Notes: a model not told the origin generated them from the sequence alone. Shown: positions 8,255 through 16,896, counted from the first letter of the stretch. The stretch: 21,550 bases of DNA from CAZSBG01 sp964605145 (GCA_964605145.1 CAZSBG010000107.1:1-21550); one strand, 5' to 3'. Translations and numbers: made by a program.

Positions 8255-9010
8255 ATGAAAGTCTTATCAAAATTATTTGGTTCATTCGTTTTAGTATTGA
8301 TCATCCTTTTCATTGGCTGTGAAAAAACTGAACAGCCACAGGAAATCGATGAAAAAATGGTTGCTGAAAAAGAAACTGCGGTTGAAGAAACCGCAGAGTC
8401 TCAGGAAGATGTCCTGATTTCAGTGGATGCAGAAGCAATCGAAGAAAGTAAAACAGAAATTGAAAATCGTTTGGAGCGGTTATTAGCTCTTATTGAGAAA
8501 AAAGAAAATGCATTGGTCGATCGGGAGGAGAGAGCCCTGGAGCTTGAGAAGAAGCTGGGTGTTAGAGCCATGGAACTGGATGAAAAAGAGCAGAAGCTTG
8601 AATATCAGAAATATATTTCATGGATTGTGTTCATCTTGGGCGTTGTTGCAATTATTATTGCTGTGATCATCATCATTGCCGCGAGAAAGAGTAATGAGAA
8701 TCCGAGATTAACTGAAAAAGCGCTGAAAAAGAAGCAAGAGTATTTGAATAAAATGGATGCGCAATTAGAGCGCTGGGATTCGAAAATCGAAGAACTGAAA
8801 AAGAAAACAGACGATGCAAAAGACGAGGTTAAGCAGGAATACCAGAAACAATTGGATGAACTCATTGAGAAAAAAGAAGTTGCCGCGAAAAAATTACAGG
8901 ATTTAAAAGCAGCGAATGAGAAGGTCTGGGAAGACGTTAAAACCGTTGTTGAAAAAGCATGGACCGATGTGCGAAAATCTGTCAAGCGTGCCAGTTCAAA
9001 AATAAAATAA
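8255..9010 (+). CDS. Membrane coiled-coil protein with lipobox and sll1863-like C-terminal region
   Basis: 251 residues. The N-terminus has a hydrophobic stretch ending LFIGC (18-22), a plausible but not perfect lipobox (Phe at -3). Residues 23-118 are acidic, then heptad-rich coiled coil. A strong transmembrane helix lies at about 120-143, followed by RKS, which suggests a cytoplasmic C-terminus. Residues about 152-251 are a second charged coiled coil (KMDAQLERWDSKIEEL, AAKKLQDLKAA, VWEDVKTVVEKAW) that resembles the sll1863 family of stress-response proteins from memory. It could be a lipoprotein also anchored by an inner-membrane helix, or a two-pass protein using the first segment as an uncleaved anchor. 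AAGAGG sits about 6 bases before the ATG. The molecular role is unknown. Confidence 0.7.
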   Translation: MKVLSKLFGSFVLVLIILFIGCEKTEQPQEIDEKMVAEKETAVEETAESQEDVLISVDAEAIEESKTEIENRLERLLALIEKKENALVDREERALELEKKLGVRAMELDEKEQKLEYQKYISWIVFILGVVAIIIAVIIIIAARKSNENPRLTEKALKKKQEYLNKMDAQLERWDSKIEELKKKTDDAKDEVKQEYQKQLDELIEKKEVAAKKLQDLKAANEKVWEDVKTVVEKAWTDVRKSVKRASSKIK

Positions 9011-9092
9011 ATTGGCACATGCAGGTTTTTTCATAATGGCATACAATAAACGACGATTGAATGATAATGCGAAATGAGTTGACACTGAATTC

Positions 9093-9121
9093 GGGTGGGG
9101 ATGAGGAGCGCGTCTCCACCC
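9093..9121. other. Stem-loop upstream of the trehalose operon
   Basis: GGGTGGGGATG (9093-9103) can pair with CGTCTCCACCC (9111-9121) in 11 pairs, two of them G-U, around a 7-base loop. It stands out as GC-rich in an AT-rich gap. It is not followed by a T-run on either strand, so a standard terminator is unlikely. It may be a repeat element, a processing signal or part of the treZ leader. Confidence 0.4.
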
Positions 9122-9167
9122 ATTGAAAAAAAATCCATGATTTAACAAGAGATGGAAAGACATAGCG

Positions 9168-10997
9168 ATGAAAATTGGTGCGCAATTAATTGGTGACACA
9201 GCATGTAGATTTGTTGTGTGGGCGCCGTTGAAAGACAAAGTTGATCTGAAGATAATATCGCCTTCTGAGAGAATCATTCCAATGAAAAAGATTGAGCATG
9301 GGTACTGGATCGCTGAAGTTGATGGAGTTAAACAAGGGGATCAATATGTTTATCGCTTGAATGATGAGATCGAACGCCCTGATCCTGCATCGTGCGCTCA
9401 GCCTGGTGGAGTTCATCAGCTTTCCATGGTGATCGATCATAGGAATTTTCCATGGACAGATCAATCATGGAAAAATGTCCCACTGGAGATGATGATCATT
9501 TATGAACTTCATATCGGCACATTCAGCCGTGATGGCACATTTGAATCCGTCATCCCGCGATTGGATCAACTGAAAGAACTCGGTATAAATGCCATTGAGT
9601 TGATGCCGGTCGCCCAGTTCCCGGGGGAGAGAAATTGGGGATACGATGGCGTCTATCCTTTTGCCGTGCACCAGTCTTACGGTGGACATGTCGGGCTTAA
9701 AAAGTTGGTAAATGCCTGCCACCAAAGTGGAATAGCGGTCATTCTGGATGTTGTGTACAATCATCTCGGGCCGGAGGGAAATTACCTGAGAGACTTTGCG
9801 CCGTATTTCACCGGGAAGTATGAAACGCCATGGGGCGATGCTGTCAATTTTGATGGACCTCATAGCGATGGGGTGCGGAATTTTTTCATCAGTAATGCCA
9901 TGTACTGGTTTGAATATTATCACATGGATGCGTTACGATTGGATGCAGTTCATGGAATTTTCGATTTCAGCGCGTCACATTTTTTAAAAGAATTGGCAGA
10001 TAACATCTCTGAGTTTTCCAATGAACAGGCACGCAAGGTGTTCTTAATCGCTGAAAGTGATTTGAACGACGCCCGAGTGATATCTTCCGTAACCAATGGC
10101 GGTTATGCCATTGATGCTCAATGGAATGATGATTTTCATCACTGCGTGCACACGCTGCTTACCGGTGAAGAGGACGGATATTATGCAGATTTTGGTGATA
10201 TTGAGCATCTTAAAAAAGCGCTGCTGGAAGGATTTGTGTATTCAGGTCAGCATTCTGAATTTCGTCACAGACGTCATGGAAATTCCTCAGTTGATATTCC
10301 GGCGCATCAATTCGTGGTTTGCGTTCAAAATCATGACCAGGTTGGGAATCGGATGTTGGGCGAAAGACTTTCCAGTCTGGTTGAATTCAATGCGCTCAAA
10401 TTAGCTGCCGGGATTCTCCTGCTCTCGCCGTATATTCCTCTCATTTTTATGGGTGAGGAATATGGAGAAACCTCTCCGTTTTTGTACTTTGTGAGCCACG
10501 AAAATGAGGAATTGATTCGATCTGTTAGAGAAGGACGAAAAGCAGAATTCCAGTTTTTTGATTGGCAGGGAAGTCCCCCGGATCCGCAAAGCGAAGCGGT
10601 GTTTTGGCGCTCAAAATTAAAATGGGAAACGCGCAGTAAGGACATGCATGGATCATTATTAAATTTTTACAAAGAATTGATTCAATTGCGAAAAACAATT
10701 CCTGCCCTGAAAAATTTGAGCAAAAAGCATTTAGAGATCGTGACACTGCGCGAAGAAAACGTGCTCATGATGTGGCGATGGGTTGGAGGAAATTCAACAT
10801 TTTCTATTTTCAACTTCGATCATATCGGTGTGGAAATCCCTGTCAAATTGCCCGGAGATGAATGGAACCGGATTTTCGATTCTGAAGTGCAAAAGTGGAA
10901 CGGCGCCGGCGCCATAACGCCTCAAGCAATAAATGGCAAACAAGCGATCAATTTACATCCATATAGTTTTGCACTTTATCAAAAGGAAGGCAGATAA
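9168..10997 (+). CDS. treZ: Malto-oligosyltrehalose trehalohydrolase
   Basis: GH13 enzyme that cleaves the trehalose unit from maltooligosyl-trehalose, the second step of the TreY-TreZ pathway; cytoplasmic. 609 residues, normal for the family. An N-terminal CBM48-like domain (about 1-95, FVVWAP at 15-20) precedes the barrel. Visible motifs are YELHIGTFS (112-120), NWGYDGV (156-162), the VVYNH region (195-199), DALRLDA with the nucleophile D259, AESD with acid/base E296, and QNHDQVGNR with D390. All three catalytic residues are present. The ATG has a modest GGAAAG upstream. Its stop codon shares one base with the start of the next gene (10997), so the three genes 9168-14961 form one translationally linked operon with treY. 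Confidence 0.95.
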   Translation: MKIGAQLIGDTACRFVVWAPLKDKVDLKIISPSERIIPMKKIEHGYWIAEVDGVKQGDQYVYRLNDEIERPDPASCAQPGGVHQLSMVIDHRNFPWTDQSWKNVPLEMMIIYELHIGTFSRDGTFESVIPRLDQLKELGINAIELMPVAQFPGERNWGYDGVYPFAVHQSYGGHVGLKKLVNACHQSGIAVILDVVYNHLGPEGNYLRDFAPYFTGKYETPWGDAVNFDGPHSDGVRNFFISNAMYWFEYYHMDALRLDAVHGIFDFSASHFLKELADNISEFSNEQARKVFLIAESDLNDARVISSVTNGGYAIDAQWNDDFHHCVHTLLTGEEDGYYADFGDIEHLKKALLEGFVYSGQHSEFRHRRHGNSSVDIPAHQFVVCVQNHDQVGNRMLGERLSSLVEFNALKLAAGILLLSPYIPLIFMGEEYGETSPFLYFVSHENEELIRSVREGRKAEFQFFDWQGSPPDPQSEAVFWRSKLKWETRSKDMHGSLLNFYKELIQLRKTIPALKNLSKKHLEIVTLREENVLMMWRWVGGNSTFSIFNFDHIGVEIPVKLPGDEWNRIFDSEVQKWNGAGAITPQAINGKQAINLHPYSFALYQKEGR

Positions 10998-12160
10998 TGG
11001 AAAGATTTCTTTGCATTCACGGTCATTTTTATCAACCGCCCAGAAAAAATGCATGGCTTGAAGATGTGGAATTACAGGATTCAGCCTATCCCTATCACGA
11101 TTGGAATGAACGTGTCACAGCCGAAGGATATGCGCCCAACGCCACATCCAGAATTCTCGATAAAGATGGATATATAATCGACATTGTCAACAATTACTCC
11201 AGAATCAGTTTTAATTTTGGGCCGACGCTTCTGTCGTGGATGCAAGAAAATTCACCGGATATTTATCGATCGATTATTCAGGCGGATATTGATAGTCAAA
11301 ATCATTTTTCAGGTCACGGTTCTGCGCTGGCCCAGGCATATAATCATCTCATTATGCCACTGGCAAATCCGAACGATAAACGGACGCAGGTCATTTGGGG
11401 GATTCAGGACTTTGAATTCCGGTTTCGGAGAAAGCCGGAGGGAATGTGGTTGCCCGAGACTGCAGTTGATCTGGAAACGCTGACTGTTCTTGCAGAATAT
11501 GATATTAAATTTACAATTTTATCGCCCCATCAGGCCAAACGTGTGCGCAAAATTGGGGAAGAAAATTGGCTTGATGTTGAGGGCGGCAAAATTGATCCCG
11601 GGACGCCCTATCGCTGTCATTTACCATCCGGAAAATCCATTGCCTTGTTTTTCTATGATGGCGCCGTGGCTCAGGAAATTGGATTCGGAAGTCTGCTGGA
11701 CAATGGAGGTGAATTTGCCAATCGACTTGTTGGCACATTTAAAGAAGAGGAAGACGCTCAGCTCGTTCACATTGCCACCGATGGTGAAACGTACGGCCAT
11801 CATCGGCGGAACGGGGACATGGCCCTGTCGTTTTGTCTGCATCATGTCGAATCCAATGAACTGGCAAAAATTACTGTGTATGGCGAATATTTGGAAAAAT
11901 TCCCGCCCACGCATCAAGTGGAAATTGTTGAAAATACCTCATGGAGTTGTGTGCACGGTGTTGAACGCTGGAGAAGTGATTGTGGCTGCAATTCCGGCAT
12001 GCACGGTGAATGGAATCAGTCCTGGCGAGAGCCGCTTCGTAAGAGCCTTGATTGGCTCAGAGATGAATTGTTTATTATTTATGAGACTGAAGCAATAAAA
12101 CTCGTCAAAGAACCATGGACCGCTCGCAACGACTATATTCATATTATGAGGATTGCATGA
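10997..12160 (+). CDS. GH57 alpha-glucan-acting enzyme, short form lacking DUF3536
   Basis: A 387-residue glycoside hydrolase family 57 catalytic domain. All expected motifs are present: HGHFYQPP (8-15), FSGHGSALAQ (104-113), MWLPETAVD (150-158) with presumed nucleophile E154, and HIATDGETYGHH (258-269) with presumed acid/base D262. A late Cys/Trp-rich segment, WSCVHGVERWRSDCGC (316-331), follows. These sequences match the GH57 subfamily that usually continues into a DUF3536 region to about 800 residues. Here the protein stops just after PWTARNDYI (373-381), where the second half would begin. Activity is probably amylase-like or glucanotransferase on maltodextrins, feeding TreY, but the substrate is not known. 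AGGAAGG precedes the ATG. The stop overlaps the treY start as ATGA. Confidence 0.85.
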   Translation: MERFLCIHGHFYQPPRKNAWLEDVELQDSAYPYHDWNERVTAEGYAPNATSRILDKDGYIIDIVNNYSRISFNFGPTLLSWMQENSPDIYRSIIQADIDSQNHFSGHGSALAQAYNHLIMPLANPNDKRTQVIWGIQDFEFRFRRKPEGMWLPETAVDLETLTVLAEYDIKFTILSPHQAKRVRKIGEENWLDVEGGKIDPGTPYRCHLPSGKSIALFFYDGAVAQEIGFGSLLDNGGEFANRLVGTFKEEEDAQLVHIATDGETYGHHRRNGDMALSFCLHHVESNELAKITVYGEYLEKFPPTHQVEIVENTSWSCVHGVERWRSDCGCNSGMHGEWNQSWREPLRKSLDWLRDELFIIYETEAIKLVKEPWTARNDYIHIMRIA

Positions 12161-14961
12161 CTTATATTCCGCTCGCAACATACAGGATTCAACTGAATAA
12201 TCAATTTGATTTCAACGCGCTGAAACAAATTATACCCTATTTAGTAGAACTTGGTATTTCAGATATTTACGCATCGCCAATTTTTAAGGCGCGAAAAGGG
12301 AGCCTGCACGGATATGATGTCGTTGATCATGCTATGATAAATCCTGAGCTCGGAACAAGTGCGGATTTCGATGCACTTATCCAAACAGCGAGAAGCCGTG
12401 GAATCGGCTGGATTCAGGACATCGTTCCCAATCACATGGCATTCGACAGCCGGAATGAACTGTTGATGGATGTCCTTGAAAATGGTCAGGATTCGCAGTA
12501 CAATAATTTCTTTGATATTGACTGGGAATCACAAAATGTAAGCCTCAACGGAAAAGTTCTGGCTCCATTTTTGGGTAGCTTTTACAGCGATTGCCTGGAA
12601 AATGGGGAAATTCAACTCAACTTTGATGAAGGAGGATTCTCGATAAATTATTATGATCATCGGTTTCCGCTTCGGCTTGATTCTTACACTGAGGTGTTGA
12701 CCCAAAATGTAAATGAGCTCAAGAGCACTCTGGGCGATGACCATCCGGACTACATCAAATTATTGGGTGTTTTATTTGTGCTTAAAAATCCGTCGCCGAG
12801 AGAACATTCGAATGAGAATGATGAACAAGGCCTTTTCGTCAAGCGAATGCTCCGGGAATTATATGAACATAATGATTTATTCAAAAATCATTTGGATAAA
12901 AATATATCATTGTTCAATGGCACAAAGGGGCAGCCTGAGAGCTTTGACTTATTGGATGAACTTCTACAGCAGCAGTTTTATCGCCTTTCATTCTGGAAGG
13001 TCGGAACAGAAGAAATTAATTATCGTCGTTTTTTTTATGTCAATGAACTTATTTCCCTTCGAATGGAAAACGAGGAGGTATTTCGAAGACATCATGACCT
13101 GATTTCTCGTCTCATTGAAGAAAAGAAAATCAATGGGCTTCGTATCGATCATGTGGATGGGCTTTACAATCCAACGCAATATCTGAACAGAATCAGGCAC
13201 TATTTCAGGGATACCTATTTAGTGGTTGAGAAAATTCTCGATTATTCAGAGGAACTACCGGCTTTTTGGGATATTCAGGGGACAACAGGTTACGAGTTTT
13301 TGAATTACGTGAACGGTATATTTTGCAGAAAAGAGAATGAGTACACATTCGATAAAATATATCGCAAATTTACGGACATGCAGACATATTTCGATGAACT
13401 CGTACTGGATAAAAAACGACTGATTATCAGCAAACACATGGCCGGAGATATTGACAATCTCGCCCATGTTCTAGTTGAAATTGCCAGTCGATATCGTTAC
13501 GGAAATGATTTCACGCTGCATGGAGTTCGCACAGCGCTCATCGAAGCGCTCACATGGTTTCCTGTGTATCGCACGTACATTTCTTCTGAAAGCATTTCTG
13601 AAAATGATTTGAATTATATTCAGTTTGCCATTCGGAATGCCAAAGTAGTGTTGCCTGATTTTGAAAACGAGCTCGATTTTATATACAAAATTCTCATTCA
13701 AAATTATGATGAAAATCTTTCTCCGGAAGAAAAAAGACAATGGTTGCATTTTGTCATGCGTTTTCAGCAAATGACTGGCCCTTTGATGGCAAAGGGATTT
13801 GAAGACACTGTTCTCTATTATTATAATCGATTTTTAGCACTGAACGATGTGGGGGGCAATCCCGGAAAATTCGGAGTGTCAGAAATTGAGTTTCACTATT
13901 TCAATAAAAATCGGGCGAACGCGTGGCCTCACTCGATGAATGCCACGTCAACACACGATACCAAACGAGGCGAAGATGTCAGAGCGCGGTTGAATATACT
14001 GTCAGAAATCCCGGATGAATGGCAGCAACAAATGCAGCTATGGAGCCGGTTGAACAAGCGAGAGAAAATCAAATACGGTCAGGAATATGCGCCGGACAAA
14101 AACGATGAGTATTTCCTCTATCAGATATTGATCGGTTCGTTCCCGTTTTTTGAAGACGAGTTCGTTGAATATATCGACAGGATAAAAAATTATGTGATCA
14201 AAGCCGTCAGGGAAGCCAAGATTCATACTGCGTGGCTCAAACCGGACAGCGAATATGAGGATGCTTTCATTCAATTTGTTGAGCGGATTCTATTACCGTC
14301 AGATGAAAATAATTTTCTCGAGGCATTTTTGAAATTTCAACGAAAGATATCGTTTTATGGAATATTCAATTCATTATCCCAATCTTTGCTGAAAATAACA
14401 TCACCCGGACTGCCTGATTTTTATCAGGGTTCAGAATTATGGGATCTAAATCTGGTTGATCCTGATAACAGGCGACCGGTGGATTACGAGCAAAGAAATC
14501 AGTTTTTATCGGACATCAAAATCAAAGCAGAGCAGAATACCTTTGAACTACTTCGGGATCTATGGCTGCATAAAGAAGATGGCAGAATAAAACTGTTCCT
14601 CATGTATAAAGCGCTTGCTGCCAAAAAGATGCATCGATTTTTGTTCGAACAGGGAGATTATATTCCGCTTGAAGTGGATGGTCGGTTCAAGAATCACATT
14701 TTTTCGTTTCTTCGAACTTATGAAGGCAAATGTGTGGTTGCAGTAGTACCTCGTTTCTTAACATCGATTCTTGAAGAAGGAGAACATTTCTCAGGCGAAG
14801 TCGTATGGCATGACACGCATGTTTTGAATAGTCAAAAAGTATCCAAATGGAATAACATCTTCACAGGAGAAAAAATATCAGGCAAGGACAGGCTATGGAT
14901 CGGGGAGATTTTTCAGCACTTCCCGGTAGCCTTATTGATTGGGGAATATGAGAAAATTTAA
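12157..14961 (+). CDS. treY: Maltooligosyl trehalose synthase
   Basis: GH13 intramolecular transglucosylase that converts the reducing-end maltose of maltodextrins into a trehalosyl end. 934 residues from this start, at the upper side of the family range. Motifs from the preferred ATG: HGYDVVDH (51-58), QDIVPNHMAF (87-96), GLRIDHVDGL (327-336) with nucleophile D331, VVEKIL with acid/base E358, TTGYEF (376-381), TSTHDTKRGEDVRARL (597-612) with D601, and later PGLPDFYQGSE and DPDNRRPVDY. An in-frame ATG at 12115 exists, but GAGG a few bases before 12157 and the ATGA overlap with the GH57 stop make 12157 the likely start. With treZ it completes the pathway from glycogen or maltodextrin to trehalose. 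No treX debranching gene is next to it in this window. Confidence 0.95.
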   Translation: MTYIPLATYRIQLNNQFDFNALKQIIPYLVELGISDIYASPIFKARKGSLHGYDVVDHAMINPELGTSADFDALIQTARSRGIGWIQDIVPNHMAFDSRNELLMDVLENGQDSQYNNFFDIDWESQNVSLNGKVLAPFLGSFYSDCLENGEIQLNFDEGGFSINYYDHRFPLRLDSYTEVLTQNVNELKSTLGDDHPDYIKLLGVLFVLKNPSPREHSNENDEQGLFVKRMLRELYEHNDLFKNHLDKNISLFNGTKGQPESFDLLDELLQQQFYRLSFWKVGTEEINYRRFFYVNELISLRMENEEVFRRHHDLISRLIEEKKINGLRIDHVDGLYNPTQYLNRIRHYFRDTYLVVEKILDYSEELPAFWDIQGTTGYEFLNYVNGIFCRKENEYTFDKIYRKFTDMQTYFDELVLDKKRLIISKHMAGDIDNLAHVLVEIASRYRYGNDFTLHGVRTALIEALTWFPVYRTYISSESISENDLNYIQFAIRNAKVVLPDFENELDFIYKILIQNYDENLSPEEKRQWLHFVMRFQQMTGPLMAKGFEDTVLYYYNRFLALNDVGGNPGKFGVSEIEFHYFNKNRANAWPHSMNATSTHDTKRGEDVRARLNILSEIPDEWQQQMQLWSRLNKREKIKYGQEYAPDKNDEYFLYQILIGSFPFFEDEFVEYIDRIKNYVIKAVREAKIHTAWLKPDSEYEDAFIQFVERILLPSDENNFLEAFLKFQRKISFYGIFNSLSQSLLKITSPGLPDFYQGSELWDLNLVDPDNRRPVDYEQRNQFLSDIKIKAEQNTFELLRDLWLHKEDGRIKLFLMYKALAAKKMHRFLFEQGDYIPLEVDGRFKNHIFSFLRTYEGKCVVAVVPRFLTSILEEGEHFSGEVVWHDTHVLNSQKVSKWNNIFTGEKISGKDRLWIGEIFQHFPVALLIGEYEKI

Positions 14962-15147
14962 GTTTTGATTTTATCCTGGATTATTCATTGTAATTCATTA
15001 AGGAATCCAGATAGCCTGAATGGTGCTTAATTCAGAATTCGTTATATCAAATCCTGTTAAATTTCATATATCTGATTAATTTTATTCATAACAATAAGTT
15101 AAATATCTATTGTTTGAAATTTGTGAATAATTCAGGCTAAAGGCTTG

Positions 15148-15179
15148 TGCGTCCTTTGGCGCATTGAATTTTGTTTTTT
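15148..15179 (+). terminator. Weak candidate terminator between treY and the response regulator
   Basis: TGCG-(T)-CC / GG-CGCA (15148-15163) forms a 6-bp stem with one bulged base and a TTT loop. An interrupted T-rich run (15168-15179) follows. AAAGG at 15139-15143 could instead pair with CCTTT at 15153-15157, excluding the first hairpin. It could end the trehalose operon or act as an attenuator for the next one, but the stem is short. Confidence 0.3.
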
Positions 15180-15240
15180 GTGATTTTCTGCCAAGAATGG
15201 TCAAAAATATTTTTTAAAAGTACTAAGAGATTCCAGGGCT

Positions 15241-15245
15241 GGAGG
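15241..15245 (+). promoter_or_regulatory. GGAGG ribosome site fixing the response regulator start
   Basis: GGAGG with a 6-base spacer to ATG 15252. The frame is open back to 15171, but the upstream 27 residues are unlike any receiver domain, so this site decides the start. Confidence 0.7.
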
Positions 15246-15251
15246 TTTTTT

Positions 15252-15608
15252 ATGCCAAAGAAAATATTAATAATCGAAGATGATAATAATTTAAAAGAAC
15301 GTTACGAAGTGGCGTTAAGAGATGAAGGTTATGATGTAGAGTCAACGACTAACGATATAATTGCCTTGAAAGAACTGCATGAAAAACATATTGACCTGGT
15401 CATCCTTGATCTATATTCACCCCATGGTTCCGGAATCGAATATTTGCAGAAGTTAATGAGTATAAATCGAGACGTAAAAATAATTATAAACAGGGCATAC
15501 CCGCTCTATAAACTGGATTTTCGCACCTGGGCAGCGGATGCGTTGTTGACAAAATCAACAGATATTGGACAATTAAAAAATGTCGTCAGAGAGATGCTGA
15601 CCCATTAA
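15252..15608 (+). CDS. Single-domain response regulator (receiver only)
   Basis: A 118-residue CheY-like receiver with no output domain. The acidic pocket is at E9-D10-D11, the phospho-acceptor D53 is in VILDL, and the conserved lysine is K101 in LLTKSTD. The segment AYPLYKLDFRTWAADALLTKS (82-102) belongs to a receiver subfamily I recognise by AYxxYKxDFxxWxAD. In that subfamily the residue before AY is normally Thr (INTAY), the phosphorylation switch; here it is Arg81 (INRAY). Signal transmission may thus differ from standard receivers, although the phosphorylation site remains. No histidine kinase is present in the window. The next gene, an M50 protease, begins 22 bases later, so the two are probably co-expressed. 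The partner is unknown. Confidence 0.85.
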   Translation: MPKKILIIEDDNNLKERYEVALRDEGYDVESTTNDIIALKELHEKHIDLVILDLYSPHGSGIEYLQKLMSINRDVKIIINRAYPLYKLDFRTWAADALLTKSTDIGQLKNVVREMLTH

Positions 15609-15629
15609 AACTGAAGAGGTGATTTTGAT

Positions 15630-16757
15630 ATGTTTGGAAATAGTTATCGTTTATTCAGGTTGCTGGGATTTGAGGTTAAGGTTAATCCCAGTTGGTTAAT
15701 TATTGTCGGTTTGATTGTGTGGTCATTGGCCAGAGGCACATTTCCGCATTACTTTAAGGATCTGTCAGCGGCAACATACTGGTGGATGGGCGTAGCAGGC
15801 GCGATTGGATTGTTCCTTTCGATTATCGCCCACGAGTTGTCCCATTCACTGGTGGCGCGCAAATTTGGTTTGCCGATAAAAGGCATCACGCTTTTCATCT
15901 TTGGGGGTGTCGCTGAAATGAATGAGGAACCGCCGAGCGCCAAATCTGAATTTTTTATGGCGATTGCCGGACCGTTAGCGAGCATTGCCATTGGCATTTT
16001 ATTTTTTGCTTTTAATTTCGTAACGAACACTGCGCTTTTTGCGAAGCCCATTCACGGCGTGGTGTCCTATCTGGGTTTCATTAATCTGATTCTGGCCGGA
16101 TTTAATTTGCTGCCTGCGTTTCCATTGGATGGGGGACGCGTGCTTCGATCTGGTTTGTGGGCCTGGAAAGACAATTTGAAATGGGCGACGCGCATTTCGT
16201 CAAGAATTGGATCCGGCTTTGGTATTTTCCTCATTGCTATCGGCGGTATAACATTTTTTGCAGGAAATATTGTTGGTGGCATGTGGTGGGCGCTCATCGG
16301 GATGTTTTTATTATCCGCGTCCAAAATGTCGTATCAGCAGCTTCTCATTCGTCGCGAACTGGAAGGTGAACCGGTTTCAAGCTTTATGCGGAAAGACCCT
16401 GTGACGGTGTCGCCTTCGATTACGCTGGAAGAGTTGGTCAAAAATTACATTTACAAATTTCATTATAAAATGTTTCCTGTGGTTAGGGACTCAAAACTTG
16501 TCGGTTGCGTAACGACCAGACAGGTGAAAGATATCGATCAGGAAGAATGGTCACAGCGGACAGTTGAGGAATTGGCGATCAAATGCTCGAATGGGAATAC
16601 CATCTCTCCGGAAGATGATGCGGTAAAGGCGCTAAAAATAATGAAGAGTAATGATAACAGCCGGCTCATGGTGACAAAAAACAATAATCTGGTCGGTGTC
16701 ATCACGCTCAAGGATTTGCTGAAATTTTTTGCACTGAAAGTTGAATTAGAGGATTGA
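15630..16757 (+). CDS. M50 site-2-type membrane metalloprotease with two CBS domains
   Basis: A 375-residue intramembrane zinc protease. About six hydrophobic segments occupy residues 20-235. HELSH (68-72) gives two zinc ligands and the catalytic Glu, and LPAFPLDGGRV (161-171) supplies the third ligand D167. Two CBS domains follow at about 250-305 (FMRKDPVTVSP, VGCVTTRQVKD) and 314-370 (VGVITLKDLL). This is the SpoIVFB-like group, where the CBS pair senses adenine nucleotides and gates proteolysis of a membrane-bound regulator. AGAGGTG lies well placed before the ATG. It pairs with the receiver protein just upstream. The natural substrate (anti-sigma factor, membrane-tethered regulator) is not visible in the window. 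CBS pairs in other proteins bind AMP, ATP or c-di-AMP, which fits the nucleotide theme here, but this is inference. Confidence 0.92.
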   Translation: MFGNSYRLFRLLGFEVKVNPSWLIIVGLIVWSLARGTFPHYFKDLSAATYWWMGVAGAIGLFLSIIAHELSHSLVARKFGLPIKGITLFIFGGVAEMNEEPPSAKSEFFMAIAGPLASIAIGILFFAFNFVTNTALFAKPIHGVVSYLGFINLILAGFNLLPAFPLDGGRVLRSGLWAWKDNLKWATRISSRIGSGFGIFLIAIGGITFFAGNIVGGMWWALIGMFLLSASKMSYQQLLIRRELEGEPVSSFMRKDPVTVSPSITLEELVKNYIYKFHYKMFPVVRDSKLVGCVTTRQVKDIDQEEWSQRTVEELAIKCSNGNTISPEDDAVKALKIMKSNDNSRLMVTKNNNLVGVITLKDLLKFFALKVELED

Positions 16758-16775
16758 TTTTCATAAATAATGTCC

Positions 16776-16896
16776 GAACGAAAATTCTGTTTATCTGACT
16801 ATTGGGATTTCACAGGGTGTTTTTGTTTTATTGATTCTATTTGATTTACACACTTCCTGTGTGCTTCAGGCAGCCAGGGTGAAGAGGTTTTCGTTC
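16776..16896 (+). other. Possible structured leader upstream of the SDR/c-di-AMP operon
   Basis: Within a 178-base gap, GAACGAAAA (16776-16784) and TTTTCGTTC (16888-16896) are a perfect 9-bp inverted pair that would enclose the region. Inside, ACACA-CTTCC-TGTGT (16848-16862) forms a hairpin, and CACAGG (16811-16816) could pair instead with CCTGTG (16856-16861). This nesting and mutual exclusion is what a regulatory leader looks like, but it matches no riboswitch class I recognise and may be chance. Confidence 0.3.

Noticed and set aside
8605..9018. Minus-strand 137-codon frame opposite the coiled-coil protein
   Set aside because: Its Ser/Phe-rich composition is the typical antisense shadow of a Lys/Glu-rich coiled coil.
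9079..9107. TTGACA at 9079-9084 as the -35 box of a treZ promoter
   Set aside because: There is no acceptable -10 box at the right distance; the position holds TGAGGA within a stem-loop.
11490..12098. Alternative-frame 202-codon frame inside the GH57 gene, considered as a frameshifted continuation (DUF3536)
   Set aside because: The GH57 frame itself carries all motifs through this stretch, and the other frame has no recognisable DUF3536 sequence.
12115..12156. Upstream ATG of treY at 12115 giving 14 more residues
   Set aside because: Those residues overlap the end of the GH57 gene, resemble no TreY N-terminus, and GAGG plus the ATGA overlap favour 12157.
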